Source: Alopecurus myosuroides
Lineage: Eukaryota; Streptophyta; Magnoliopsida; Poales; Poaceae
Direction of reading: 5' to 3'
NCBI GenBank assembly: GCA_028641055.1
Contig: CM054062.1
Location: 139,294,682-139,358,681 of the forward strand
DNA: 64,000 nucleotides
Each line of letters starts with the position of its first letter. The stretch's first letter is position 1. Below, one piece after another: positions 1-9,964 of this stretch. Made by a program: the position numbers and the translations under genes. The notes beneath the pieces are model-generated. The model saw nothing but the letters and a program-made list of their open reading frames with translations. It was not told where the DNA came from and ran no database searches.

Positions 1-13
1 CGATCATCTGCAG

Positions 14-829
14 ATGGATCTCAGGTTCTTCCCGCAGGTGGTTCGGATGACTCGCTGTGAGAGCACTGCCGGTTACCCGGAGATGCTGAGAGACATGGTC
101 ACTTATCTGGGGTTCCATTGGGCACCAGAGTACCAGGTCTACGAGCAGCAGTGAGAGTTTGACCAGACCTACTACCAGGCTATCGTCTACATTCTGTCAG
201 ATGATGGCATGAGCGTTGTCCACCGCTACGAGGCAGTAGGTTCCACAGTGGATATGGCCGTGCAGCAGGCAGCTTACGTGAGTCTCACCGTCCTCCGTGC
301 TGACTACTGGGGGTTTGACGATTCTATCTATCGCCACATCCCCCGTGGTTACATCACTTCAGCGGGAGCTCACTTCACCCTCTACGACAACCTGGATGTC
401 TACGAGCATGATAACACCAGGCTGCACACCACCGCTCAGTTTGTGAGGCACAGTGACGCTGTTGCCACCACACTTTCTCAGGAGTTGGCCTCATTCAGGG
501 AGCAGCTCTACCTTGCTTTGACTCGTCTGGCTACGTACACCACAGACTTTGTTGGAGATGAGCGCTTTGCACGTTTCCATCAGACAGTTGGACGTAGTTT
601 GCCAGATGCTGGAGGTTACGAGCCGATCAGAGGTCCACTCCTCAACCTCGGAGCTGGTTACACTGGGATTCCACGCTTTGGAGCACAGGGAGACGACGCT
701 TTCTACTTCACCACACCGAGAGTTGCTCTCAGAGCAGTCCCGATCTACGTGGATCGTCGTTCTACCTACTTCCGTGGGATTCGTCCTCACCGTATCTCTT
801 GTCGTACTACTCACCGCCGTCCTGCGTGA
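14..829 (+). pseudogene. Extra ORF upstream of gag (aORF), broken by one nonsense codon
   Basis: Reading frame of 271 codons between the leader and gag, the position where many plant Ty3/gypsy elements carry an additional ORF. The frame starts MDLRFFPQVVRMTR and is interrupted by TGA at 152-154 (codon 47); the copy in element 2 has an arginine codon there. The rest, through GYITSAGAHFTLYDN to HRRPA, is open. Around residues 20-95 the spacing resembles a double-stranded-RNA-binding domain: an APEYQVYE strand, a YYQAIVYIL strand, then VGSTVDMAVQQAAY followed by LTVLR, like the G-S-x-x-x-A-x-x-A-A helix of that fold. That assignment is inference from pattern only. The protein's role is unknown; packaging, RNA protection or silencing interference are possible. 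If the element is transcribed, only a 46-residue peptide or an internally started protein could be made. Confidence 0.75.
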
Positions 830-1039
830 TGAGCATGGGAGTACCGATGTATCCATTCATAGCTATGTTTAGTTATCCTTTGGTTTTCGAACCATGTATT
901 GGTGTGTTGGATATTCTGATGTATTTGAACATGTGATGATGTACCTGTTGGTTATCTATTCATGCGTCGGAATAATCTATCTTTCGGTTACCAAGTCTAT
1001 CCTTTTCTGTTGTTGTGCTAAAATGCATGTCTATTCAGG
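830..1039 (+). other. Spacer between extra ORF and gag; probable intron removed before gag translation
   Basis: T-rich non-coding stretch with several ATG triplets out of the gag frame (for example near 892, 920, 938 and 963). It ends in a pyrimidine-rich acceptor-like sequence, CTATTCAG, one base before the gag ATG. Candidate donors are GTACCG near 839 and GTATCC near 848; neither is a perfect consensus. Splicing would remove the upstream ATGs and expose the gag start. The equivalent region of element 2 keeps the same acceptor. This is inference; no transcript evidence is available here. Confidence 0.45.
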
Positions 1040-4000
1040 ATGCCGCCAACAAGGAGCAACCCGCCTGAACCACCTCCGCTCACGGAGCTGTTGACTCAGA
1101 TGACTCAGGTCGTGACTCAGATGGCCCAGATCCAGGCTAACCAGCACAACAACCAGAATGCTCCGCGAGTCAGCATCAAGGAGTTTCTGAGTCTGGGGCC
1201 GAGGGCTTTCGTGGCAACACGTGAGCCTCTGGATGCTGATGACTGGATCCGGGAGATGGCCAGGGCTCTGGACATTGCTCACGTTGCTGAGGAGGATAAA
1301 GTCAAGTATGCCACCTACCTACTGAAGGGTCAGGCAGCTACCTGGTGGGAGAACTACCAGACCATGAGAGCTGGATACCCTATCACCTGGGGTTGTTTCA
1401 AGGATGCCTTCCTGAAGCACCACATCCCAGATGGTCTTATGGAAAGGATGCGTGAAGAGTTCTGCTCTCTTAAGCAGGGCAAGCTGGACGTCATTGGCTA
1501 CCAGAATGAGTTCAAGCGCCTCGCTCGTTATGCTGGTGATGAGGTGTCCACTGAGGCCAAAAAGATGGCAAGGTTCCGCCGAGGTTTTAACCCAGAACTG
1601 AAGTACGCTCTCACCAATATCAAGTGCAAGGACTTCGAGGAGCTCGTGAACACAGCGCTCAATGAGGAGAATGGGCGCAAGGCGTTCGAAGAGTCGCGCA
1701 AGCACTCGCGTGAGGGTGGTTCCTCCTCCAACATGACCACCCCTCCGCAGAAGCGCCGCATCTGGGTGCCAAACAGTGCTGTCACTAGGGCTCCATATGC
1801 CCAAGCTTCTCAAGGCTTCGCTTCCCGCCCACCCAACCCAGCTCAGATGCAGGCTCAGAGGTTCTCAATGGGGCAGCCAAGGCCAGATGCACCTCGTGTC
1901 GTCACTTGCTTCAAATGCAAGCAGACTGGACACTATGCTGATAAGTGCACTCAGAGGCAGCTACCTCCACCACCTCCTCGCCCCAACACCAACCAGGCAA
2001 TGGTTCGTGCTCCCCCGGCTAAAGCCTTCAACTCCAACAACAGGCCTGTCGGGAGGACCGCGAGGGTGAATCATATCAAGGCCGACAAAGCTGAGGAAGC
2101 TGCTGACGTCGTTCTCGGTACATTCCCCGTTAACTCTAACCCAGCTAAAGTGTTGTTTGATACCGGAGCATCGCATTCTTTTGTGTCAAAGATCTTTGCG
2201 ACAACAATTAAGCTCCCCTTTGTTGGTTTGGGTTCCCCGCTAGTAGTAAACTCCCCTGGAGCAACTATGCAAACTTCCAAGATCAGTCATGAGAATCAGA
2301 TCCTAATTGGAGGTCACATATTCCTTGCTTCCCTCATTCTGCTTTGCAATTCTGAGATTGATGTCATCCTTGGCATGGATTGGTTGAAGGCCAATAAAGC
2401 TACGATTGATTGTGCTCGGAAGTCAATAACTCTGTTCCACCCTTCTGGCCAGATAGTCTATTCTCCAAGTGAATCAAGTTCTGTTAAGCTGTACACCCTC
2501 GATGCTAAACCTCTACCTCTGCTTGAAAATGTTCCGGTGGTTTGTGAATTCCCTGACGTCTTTCCAGAAGAGTTGCCAGGGATGCCTCCGGACAGGGCAG
2601 TTGAGTTCGTGATCGAGCTTGAACCAGGTACTGCTCCAATCTCTAAGCATCCATACAAGATAGCTCCTCCTGAACTGAAGTTGTTGAAGGAGCAAATCAA
2701 TATGTACATGGAGAAAGGTTACATTCAACCTAGTTCCTCCGCTTGGGGTTGCCCAACTCTGTTTGTTGCCAAGAAGGATCAAACAAAAAGACTCGTGGTT
2801 GACTATCGTCCTCTCAACGAGAAAACAATCAAAAACAAGTACCCAATTCCTCGTATCGATGATCTTTTTGATCAACTTGCTGGAGCCTCAATATTCTCAA
2901 AGTTGGACTTGAGGATGGGTTACCATCAGATAAAGATCAGAAAGGAAGATATTCCAAAAACAGCTTTCACCACTCGGTACGGTCTATATGAATACACCGT
3001 CATGTCCTTTGGTCTCACCAATGCACCGGCGACATTCTCAAGACTCATGAATTCTGTCTTCCATGAATACCTCGACAAGTTCGTTGTGGTATATCTCGAT
3101 GATATTCTAGTCTACTCAAAATCCGAGGAAGAGCATGGAGAACACCTTCGTCTCACTCTCATGAAACTTCGCGAGCATCGTTTATATGCCAAGTTCTCCA
3201 AATGTGAGTTCTGGATTCCAGAAGTTGCTTACCTTGGTCATGTCATCTCCGCCAAGGGCATAGCCATTGATCCAGAAAAGGTTAAAGCAATTGTTGATTG
3301 GAAACCTCCTAAGACGGTAAAACAAGTTAGAAGCTTTCTTGGCTTGGCTAGCTATTGCCGTCGTTTCGTCCAAAACTTTTCCAAAATTGCCAAACCTCTC
3401 ACTGATCTCACCAAGAAGGACAAGAAGTTCGTTTGGACTCCACAGTGTGATGAGAGTTTCAATCTCTTGAAGACTAAGCTCACTTCTACCCCAGTTCTGG
3501 TTGGCCCAGATACTACCAAACCTTTCCAGATATTCTGCGATGCATCTCTCCAAGGTCTAGGTGCAGTTCTTATGCAAGAACGTCAAGTTGTGGCTTATGC
3601 TTCACGTCAGTTGAACCCACATGAGAAAAACTATCCCACACATGATCTTGAACTTGCAGCAGTTGTGTTTGCCCTCAAGAAATGGAGACAATACTTGTTG
3701 GGTAACAAAACAGAAATCTTTTCCGATCACAAGAGTCTGAAATACATCTTCACTCAACCAGATCTAAACCTCAGGCAAAGGAGATGGATTGAAAAGATTA
3801 AAGACTTTGATCTCACCATTTCTTACACTCCAGGCAAGGCTAATGTTATGGCCGATGCTCTCAGTCGCAAGTCCTATTGCAATAATCTCATGATCATGGA
3901 AAGCCAACCTCCACTTCATGAAGAATTCCAGAAGCTGAACCTTGGTCTTGTTCCTCAAGGCTACCTTGCTAGCTTGACAGCCAGTCCAACTCTCGAGGAC

Positions 4001-5431
4001 AAGATTCGTTCTGAACAACTTCGTGATACTGAAATCAAGAAGATGGTTGAGCACACCAAGGAAGGCAAGGAGAAATTCAAGTCCTTCTCAGTTGATGATA
4101 AAGGAACTGTGTTCTTTGAAGGACGCATTGCAGTTCATCAAGTTCAAAGTCTCAAAGATATCATTCTCAAGGAGGCTCATGAAACTCCTCTCTCCATTCA
4201 CCCTGGAAGTACAAAGATGTACCAGGATCTCAAGACTCTGTATTGGTGGCCTGGCATGAAACGTGAAATTGCTCAATACGTTTCTGAATGCGACGTTTGT
4301 CAACGTGTTAAAGCAGTCCATCAGAAAACAGCAGGTCTACTCCAACCTTTGAAAATTCCTGAGTGGAAGTGGGACATGATTGAAATGGACTTCGTCACTG
4401 GTTTTCCAAAGTCCAAGAAGGGCAACGATGCAATCTTCGTTGTTATTGATCGTCTCACTAAAGTAGCTCACTTCTTTGCTGTCAAAGAAACAATCTCAGC
4501 TAGCCAGTTAGCAGAGCTCTACACAGCAAAGATTGTTCCTCTTCATGGTGTTCCATTGGAAATAAGTTCAGACCGTGGAAGTATATTCACTTCTCATTTC
4601 TGGAAAAGCTTTCAAGAAGCGTTGGGCACCAAACTTCTGTTCAGCACAGCTTATCACCCTCAGTCTCAAGGGCAAGTCGAAAGAGTCAATCAGATTCTCG
4701 AGGATATGCTCAGAGCATGTGGTCTCTCCTTTGGCATGAAATGGGAGGATTGCCTTCCATATGCTGAATTTTCCTACAACAACAGCTACCAGGCAAGCCT
4801 AGGCATGGCACCATTTGAAGCACTCTATGGCCGCAGATGCAGGAGTCCAATCAATTGGTCTGGAGCTGGTAAACGTTCACTCTTAGGTCCTGACATTGTT
4901 AAGGAAGCCGAGGAGAAAGTTCGTATCATTCGTGACAATCTCAAGATTGCTCAGTCTCGTCAGAAAAGCTACTATGACAGCAAGCACAGGGATATGATCT
5001 ATGCACCTGGTGATAAGGCATATCTCCGTGTAACTCCCCTCAGAGGCACTCATCGTTTCGGTGTGAAAGGAAAGCTTGCGCCAAGATACATTGGTCCTTT
5101 CAACATTCTCTCAAGGCGTGCAGAAAATGCTTATCGTCTTGAACTTCCAGAAAAGCTATCCAAGGTGCACGATGTGTTCCACGTGTCACAGCTCAAGAGG
5201 TGTTTCAAAGATCCAGATCATGCAGTTGATCATGATTCCATTGAACTGCAAGATGATCTATCTTATGAGGAGCACCCTGTTCGTATTCTCGATGAGACCG
5301 AGCGTAAGACTCGCAACAAGAGCACCAAGTTCTTGAAAGTGCAGTGGTCGCATCATTCCGATAAAGAGGCAACGTGGGAGACCGAAGAGGATCTTCGCAA
5401 GAAGTATCCGGACCTTTTCCTTTCTCAGTAG
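1040..5431 (+). CDS. Gag-pol polyprotein of a chromovirus, intact
   Basis: A single 1463-residue open frame. Gag occupies roughly residues 1-340, with a capsid-like region (AATWWENYQ near 100) and a CX2CX4HX4C nucleocapsid knuckle at C290, C293, H298 and C303. The aspartic protease has DTG at 374-376. Reverse transcriptase covers about 560-730 with YLDD at 685-688. RNase H follows, with its first catalytic Asp at 834. Integrase has a zinc-binding H1047, H1054, C1084, C1087 set and a catalytic D1117, D1178, E1214 triad (spacing 60 and 35). After a basic linker the protein ends in a chromodomain-like segment (about 1415-1463, with [17 protein letters not shown]), which in this family targets insertion to particular chromatin. 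The start [13 protein letters not shown] is the first in-frame ATG and is shared with element 2. Gag and pol are fused in one frame with no frameshift or stop. Proteolytic processing is expected but cut sites cannot be read from sequence. Confidence 0.97.
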   Translation: MPPTRSNPPEPPPLTELLTQMTQVVTQMAQIQANQHNNQNAPRVSIKEFLSLGPRAFVATREPLDADDWIREMARALDIAHVAEEDKVKYATYLLKGQAATWWENYQTMRAGYPITWGCFKDAFLKHHIPDGLMERMREEFCSLKQGKLDVIGYQNEFKRLARYAGDEVSTEAKKMARFRRGFNPELKYALTNIKCKDFEELVNTALNEENGRKAFEESRKHSREGGSSSNMTTPPQKRRIWVPNSAVTRAPYAQASQGFASRPPNPAQMQAQRFSMGQPRPDAPRVVTCFKCKQTGHYADKCTQRQLPPPPPRPNTNQAMVRAPPAKAFNSNNRPVGRTARVNHIKADKAEEAADVVLGTFPVNSNPAKVLFDTGASHSFVSKIFATTIKLPFVGLGSPLVVNSPGATMQTSKISHENQILIGGHIFLASLILLCNSEIDVILGMDWLKANKATIDCARKSITLFHPSGQIVYSPSESSSVKLYTLDAKPLPLLENVPVVCEFPDVFPEELPGMPPDRAVEFVIELEPGTAPISKHPYKIAPPELKLLKEQINMYMEKGYIQPSSSAWGCPTLFVAKKDQTKRLVVDYRPLNEKTIKNKYPIPRIDDLFDQLAGASIFSKLDLRMGYHQIKIRKEDIPKTAFTTRYGLYEYTVMSFGLTNAPATFSRLMNSVFHEYLDKFVVVYLDDILVYSKSEEEHGEHLRLTLMKLREHRLYAKFSKCEFWIPEVAYLGHVISAKGIAIDPEKVKAIVDWKPPKTVKQVRSFLGLASYCRRFVQNFSKIAKPLTDLTKKDKKFVWTPQCDESFNLLKTKLTSTPVLVGPDTTKPFQIFCDASLQGLGAVLMQERQVVAYASRQLNPHEKNYPTHDLELAAVVFALKKWRQYLLGNKTEIFSDHKSLKYIFTQPDLNLRQRRWIEKIKDFDLTISYTPGKANVMADALSRKSYCNNLMIMESQPPLHEEFQKLNLGLVPQGYLASLTASPTLEDKIRSEQLRDTEIKKMVEHTKEGKEKFKSFSVDDKGTVFFEGRIAVHQVQSLKDIILKEAHETPLSIHPGSTKMYQDLKTLYWWPGMKREIAQYVSECDVCQRVKAVHQKTAGLLQPLKIPEWKWDMIEMDFVTGFPKSKKGNDAIFVVIDRLTKVAHFFAVKETISASQLAELYTAKIVPLHGVPLEISSDRGSIFTSHFWKSFQEALGTKLLFSTAYHPQSQGQVERVNQILEDMLRACGLSFGMKWEDCLPYAEFSYNNSYQASLGMAPFEALYGRRCRSPINWSGAGKRSLLGPDIVKEAEEKVRIIRDNLKIAQSRQKSYYDSKHRDMIYAPGDKAYLRVTPLRGTHRFGVKGKLAPRYIGPFNILSRRAENAYRLELPEKLSKVHDVFHVSQLKRCFKDPDHAVDHDSIELQDDLSYEEHPVRILDETERKTRNKSTKFLKVQWSHHSDKEATWETEEDLRKKYPDLFLSQ

Positions 5432-5454
5432 GAATCTCGGGGCGCGATTCCTTC

Positions 5455-5467
5455 AAGGGGGGGGGGG
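5455..5467 (+). other. Polypurine tract
   Basis: Run of two A and eleven G five bases before the 3' LTR, the site where plus-strand DNA synthesis is primed in LTR retrotransposons. The minus-strand copies have shorter or interrupted runs: 21502-21509, 41936-41946 and 52417-52426. Confidence 0.85.
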
Positions 5468-6319
5468 CGTTTTGTAACATCCCAAGTATGAAAAACCATC
5501 CCCTTAGAATGTTTGTTTCATGTTTATTACAGTATTGCATCATGGCATCATATTGTTTTCATTCTGTTTGCATTTGTTTCTTATTTGATGCATCTGTTTT
5601 TCCCTGTTTTCCCAATTCAAATTTAAACTTCATTCAAATGATTGTTTCATACTTGCTCTGTTACAACATTGGAAATAAAAATCACAAATAAAAACAACCA
5701 ATTTGTTTCATTTTATTCCATAGTGATCACTTGTTAAAAGGATGGTTTTAATCAATCATTTAAATTCCAAAAACACATTTAAAATTCAAATCAAAGCACC
5801 AAAACAGAATCACTTTGAAATTATGATGATATCAAAACAAATCAACTCAATTTGTTTATATTTACCATAGGGTTACCCTATTTAAAATGTTGGTTTTTAT
5901 TAATGATCATTAATATTAAAAATTTCACCCAAACTTGGTTTAAATTCAAACAGCAAACAAAATTCAACCTTTTGAAAATAAAAGTTAAAACCTGTTTGCA
6001 AATGACCTAAAAAGGTTACCCAAATTTTTCCAAATTTTTCACTAAGTTTAAACCTATCAAATGCTTCCAATTACTTTTCAGCAAAAAAAAAAGGAGAAAG
6101 AAAAATCAAAAAATCAAATTTTGGCGCCAACAGAGGGTGGGCTGCGCCCAGCCCACCTCGTTTTCCTTCCGCGCGCAGCCCAGCCTGCCACTTAACGAAG
6201 AAAACGTTTCGTTTGTTTTCCTCGCTTCTATTTCGTCGTCATCAACCTGTACGGCGTCCATCCGGAGCGCCACGGCGGACGCGGCGACCACCCGACGGCG
6301 ATCCGAGCCCCTCTGGCCC

Positions 6320-6326
6320 TATAAAC
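6320..6326 (+). promoter_or_regulatory. TATA box of the LTR promoter
   Basis: TATAAAC in a CCCTATAAACACCCCC context, followed about 30 bp later by a CT-rich stretch with CCCTAGCC motifs typical of plant transcription starts. The same place in the minus-strand LTR-b copies reads CCCTATATCTACCCC (forward coordinates 41083-41090, 51565-51572, 59107-59114). The position is therefore conserved although the box itself has changed. Confidence 0.7.
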
Positions 6327-6876
6327 ACCCCCTGGACCCTCTCTGCTGCACCCTAGCCCCTAGGTTTCCTCCTCCCCTCGCTAGCGCCGCCGCTCACCCT
6401 CTCCCTGCTCGAGCTCCCCTCTCTGAAGCTCCCTCCGGCGACCACCCCTCTGAATCTCGACGATGCACGCCTCCGTCAACGCACGATTCCTCGCGGGCTA
6501 ACCAGGAATCGAAACCCCACCTTCTCCTCGTCCGTTTAGACACCAGAGCCACCCCGGTGACCCCCTGGATCATCCCCGCCGTCCTCGTCCACGCCGCGGT
6601 CGCCGCCGTCTGCCCGAGCTCTGCAACCGCGACCATCTCCCGGTGAGCCACCGTGCTGTCTCCTCCTCCTCCCTGTTACCATCTGCTCGCAAACCATCTA
6701 CACAAGCATCCAGCACACGCACACACCCCCCAGATCGAGCACGGCCGCGTTGTCTCCCCGCCGGCGAGCAACGACCATGTTCTGTCAGTTAGTTTCAGTC
6801 AGTCAGCGCGCGCTTGTGAGATTCAGTTAACAGGTTGACACCTTAACCTGTCCGCACTGTCGAAACTGACGAAGCA

Positions 6877-6961
6877 GCGCACTGGTTCCGTGCCCCGTGC
6901 GCGCAGCGAGAGGTGCGCGGGTCGAGCCCTCGCTCTCGCTGAATAAAACCAACACCTTTTT
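6877..6961 (+). other. tRNA-like module inside the LTR (A-box-like, B-box-like, T-run)
   Basis: GCACTGGTTCCG resembles a degenerate polymerase III A box. About 35 nt later GGGTCGAGCCC differs from the B-box consensus GGTTCGANNCC at one position, and a T5 run follows about 30 nt on. The same order occurs in every long LTR in the window that extends this far. The B-box-like element is perfect in LTR-b (GGTTCGAGCCC) and differs at one position in LTR-a (GGATCGATTCC). No full cloverleaf is evident, so this is not called a tRNA gene. Confidence 0.5.
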
Positions 6962-8135
6962 GCGCGCGACGCTGACGGGCAGGACCCACACCTCAGTGGC
7001 TCACACTACCACGCACGCTCAGCACGCCACGCTGGCCCCCAGGCCCACGCTGCAGTGGCTGGGGCTGGCTAACCGTGCGGTAACAAAAGTTTAACCACGT
7101 TTCTGTTTTCAAAATAGAACCTTTTAATTACAGTTTGGTCCTCAATTTTAATTTGCTAATAACTTTTAATCTATAACTCTAAATAATAAAATCTAAACAT
7201 GTTTGTTGTGCTAAATAAAATTTTCTATCCAGCTATGCCATTGGTTCCCTATTTTGAATTTTCAAAATGCAATTCAAATTTGAATTCAAATAATTCAAAT
7301 GCAAATTTCTAAATTCCATAACTAATTCATTCTTAATCCAATAAATGCAAATAAAATATGTTTTCCATGCTATTTTGAATAACCTTTTCAAATATAAATT
7401 TTGTTTCATGGTTTGAATAATTTAAATTGCCTAAATAATTTAATACTTGTTTAATTCATTTAAATTTGATAAAATCATAACTTGCTCAATATAAAATATT
7501 TTTGAACATGCAAAATATGTTTTCAAACCATCAAAGTGTGAACTTTTCAAATATGAGTTTGAAATTATGTTTTGAGAAAATAAAATTCAAATAAAAATTC
7601 ATGCTTGTTTTAAATTCATTTAAAACTTGTTTAATTTTGCTTAAGACATAATAAATTCCTCCCAATGCCTTTTTCAATATTTGAAACATGTAATCCACCC
7701 AAAATTTCATGATCTTTTCAAATATGAATTTAGTTATTTGTTTTGAACAATTTAAGTGGTTGAAAACAACAAATACTTGTGTGTCACCTTTAAGGCACCA
7801 ATAATTCCCTAAAGTAATAAATAAAATTCTTAATTGGTAAACCTATTTTAAATTGGTTCTAATGTTGTTATTTTGCTGTTTTCCTCATGCATGCATCATA
7901 CTAAACCACTAACACCTGTTGATTAGTTGGAAAACAAATAATCTAACCAAAATCCATGGGCTTTTCATATGCAACTCAAAATTGCATATGTGTCCATTTA
8001 AATTGTGTTATCATATCAATTAGTTTATTTTGATGCATCCATTAACTTGACATGCATCATCCTATGATTGTGCACTATGCCATGATATTGATTGTTTATT
8101 TTTCCTGTATTGTTTGTTTGCTTCTTCTCGGATAG

Positions 8136-8213
8136 ACGACGACGTTGATACCGACGATCTTTACGACACCCCTTCTGAGGATCTAGCTCAGTACCCGGCT
8201 ACTGGGTTTGCAG
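8136..8213 (+). other. Exon-like block X inside the LTR (acidic coding segment)
   Basis: A 78-nt block preceded by CTCGGATAG (acceptor-like) and followed by GCAAGT, a consensus GC-AG donor after CAG. In the frame entered with two bases of a split codon it reads DDVDTDDLYDTPSEDLAQ and continues YPATGFA. Copies at 26077-26154 (+), 18938-19015, 39048-39125, 49530-49607, 57072-57149 and 61693-61770 (all -) keep the same length and frame, with mostly single-residue differences. It joins block Y in phase (a split GAC codon). Confidence 0.45.
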
Positions 8214-9426
8214 GCAAGTTATCACTCACATGAACCATTGTGTTCCTTTCAACATTGGTTACCGATACTTTCCGTTGTCTATATTTGCTAGCCCTGTGTA
8301 TCGTTGCTTCTGTTACGAACCTATCACATGATACCCTAAACCCTGATATTGCCACACCTCCAGTCCTATCACCCCATTGTTTGAGCCCGTGTCTTATTAG
8401 CATGCTTAGGGTTGTTTTGCTCGAGTCTGATATCAGTTACTTTCTGTTATTATATTCCGTTATATTCTGGGGCTCGATGTTAAACAACAACCTGTTAATT
8501 TGAGGTAATAATAATTTGCTGATAAGGCACCGGCAGGAGGCCCGGCGTGGTTTTGAGGCCTGCTAGTGTCGACCCTAATAGGAAAAGGGTCTTGTCTACT
8601 GATCCATGATGAGCGCACTATCCGCATGTGGGAAGCGTGTATGGGCGCCCCCTCAATTTGATTCGATTCGCATCTCGTCCAAATCACCACACTTAGTTCG
8701 GGCTTTCCATTTGATGCACGCATATGCAGGTACGAACCCGAGGCCAGGGTGGAATTTTTGTAGTCGGCATTTAGGGCGGCGTGGTCTTCCAGTGCTATGA
8801 GGGTCCCCTTTTCTTCGTGGGGCTCGATTAGCCGCGCACGCACAGCACGTGGTGCTTTGGGCTTGATGCGGAGAAGAGTTGAGTTGTGTTGAGTGCCCCG
8901 CTTGGTGGGAAAGGCCTTCCCATCTGGCGGGTTATTCTTACGTGTACGGCCAAATTGGTGCACCCCTGCAGGGATAAATCTTCTCGAGAAGCCGTGTTTT
9001 CCGCGGTTATGGTTGACTTGGTGAAAGTACTGGCTAACAAGTACTCAGAACAACTTACACCTAACTAATGATAACTTGACTAGTAATAGGCTTATGGACA
9101 CAACAATTTGATCCATCATTAATCCACCTGTGTGAGTTATCCTCGGATTGCTTCTTTGGATAAGGGGCGAGATCCAGGATGGGTTTGTTTGGTGGTTAGC
9201 TATAGCTGGTCACGATACGCTGTCTTATCTCTTTCTGTTACACCGGAAGTTGTAGTATGTTCTGTAGTTGGTTAGTGCAGCCAGTTGCAGCATCTTTTAT
9301 ACCCTTTTCTTCCGTTGATCCCAAGGCGTCTGTGCTTGGTGTTGACGGGCTACACTTTGGTGAACTGTGAGTCTTGCTTGCCAGTACGTTTATGTACTGA
9401 CCCCTTTGGGGCTGTGGTTTCCGCAG

Positions 9427-9491
9427 ACTACGCTTACGAGGATCCAGGTGACGGCTACTACGTGGAGTTTGACGAGGCTGCTGACGAGTAG
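9427..9491 (+). other. Exon-like block Y inside the LTR (acidic terminal coding segment)
   Basis: Preceded by TTTCCGCAG, an acceptor. It reads YAYEDPGDGYYVEFDEAADE then TAG. The diverged copy at 60428-60492 (-) keeps length and stop and reads YDSEDLHRGYYVEYEEAVDE. Other copies: 48240-48304 and 55782-55846 (-) are intact; 17676-17739 (-) has lost one base; at 37410-37474 (+) the acceptor AG is AA. The intron to block X would be about 1.2 kb. No convincing first exon with an ATG was found. Confidence 0.45.
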
Positions 9492-9750
9492 TTAGCGGAC
9501 CCGAGCAGGATCCGAGACATCGTGGATGGGCTCCGTTTTCTTTTCATTCCCGGCTTCTTAAGCCTATTTGGATTTGTCTGTACTCAGACCCCTTTGAATG
9601 CTTCCGCTGAGTTGTAATGATGTTATGTTGGGACATGTGTCCTCTGGATGATTGTATTTGCTATTCTCTGCCCTAGTGAGGGCCAGTTGCAACTTATTTC
9701 AATCTTTTGTGTCTTAGAGATATGTTATGTTATCATCTTGTTCAAAGCCG

Positions 9751-9787
9751 TTGACGTACCATGTGTGTATGGTATGAAGTACGTCAA
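9751..9787 (+). promoter_or_regulatory. Conserved 37-nt inverted repeat with TGACGTAC arms
   Basis: Arms TTGACGTAC and GTACGTCAA flank a core with CCAT/ATGG pairing. Each arm contains an ACGT core of the bZIP/CRE-like type. The same 37-nt element sits at 37735-37771, 17384-17420, 47943-47979 (one arm mutated to TTGAGGTAC), 55485-55521 and 60136-60172, always about 180-215 bp from the LTR end. It could be a protein-binding site or an RNA hairpin near the end of U5. Confidence 0.55.
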
Positions 9788-9964
9788 TGGTAGTGTCCTG
9801 ATTTCTACGGGATAGTTTACATCGACGGTGAATAGTAAAGATTGGTTGTCACACATAAGTGTTGGCCTACTCGTAAGAGATGCGGGTGCCGGTAAGCCCC
9901 GTAATCCAATCAAAATACTGTTCAGTTCGTACAGTGAGTATCCCCTAGAAGTCCGGGTGCGACA

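Larger units (their letters stand above)
1..9964 (+). mobile_element. Element 1: Tekay/Del-like chromovirus (Ty3/gypsy), 5' LTR outside window
   Basis: LTR retrotransposon read on the plus strand. The order is extra ORF, gag-pol, polypurine tract, 3' LTR. The pol order is protease, reverse transcriptase, RNase H, integrase and a C-terminal chromodomain, which defines a chromovirus. The LTR starts TGTAACATCCC and ends GGTGCGACA, and it is 4492 bp long. The 5' LTR, primer-binding site and first part of the leader lie upstream of base 1. The right flank begins ACACC, the expected 5-bp target duplication, but its partner is not visible. Gag-pol is intact, so the only visible lesion is a nonsense codon in the extra ORF. 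The related minus-strand copies further right show an initiator tRNA-Met primer-binding site, which element 1 presumably shares. Confidence 0.93.
5473..9964 (+). repeat. 3' LTR of element 1 (4492 bp)
   Basis: Bounded by TGTAACATCCC and GGTGCGACA, with the polypurine tract directly upstream. About 850 bp precede a TATA box at 6320, so more than 3.5 kb would be R plus U5, which is unusual. The GC-rich 6330-6650 stretch resembles a plant 5' UTR, and GGTGAGCC at 6643 could be a splice donor. A long AT-rich part (7090-8130) follows. Further sub-features are listed separately: a tRNA-like module, two exon-like blocks and a 37-nt inverted repeat. An ORF at 6137-6646 begins upstream of the TATA box and is not believed. 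Confidence 0.93.

Noticed and set aside
3182..3553. A 123-codon minus-strand ORF also seen opposite pol at 43850-44221 and 54330-54701
   Set aside because: It is the mirror of the conserved reverse transcriptase/RNase H coding frame and has no domain of its own.
6137..6646. A 169-codon ORF in LTR-1
   Set aside because: Its ATG is about 180 bp upstream of the TATA box, composition is that of a GC-rich leader, and it has no counterpart frame in LTR-a or LTR-b.
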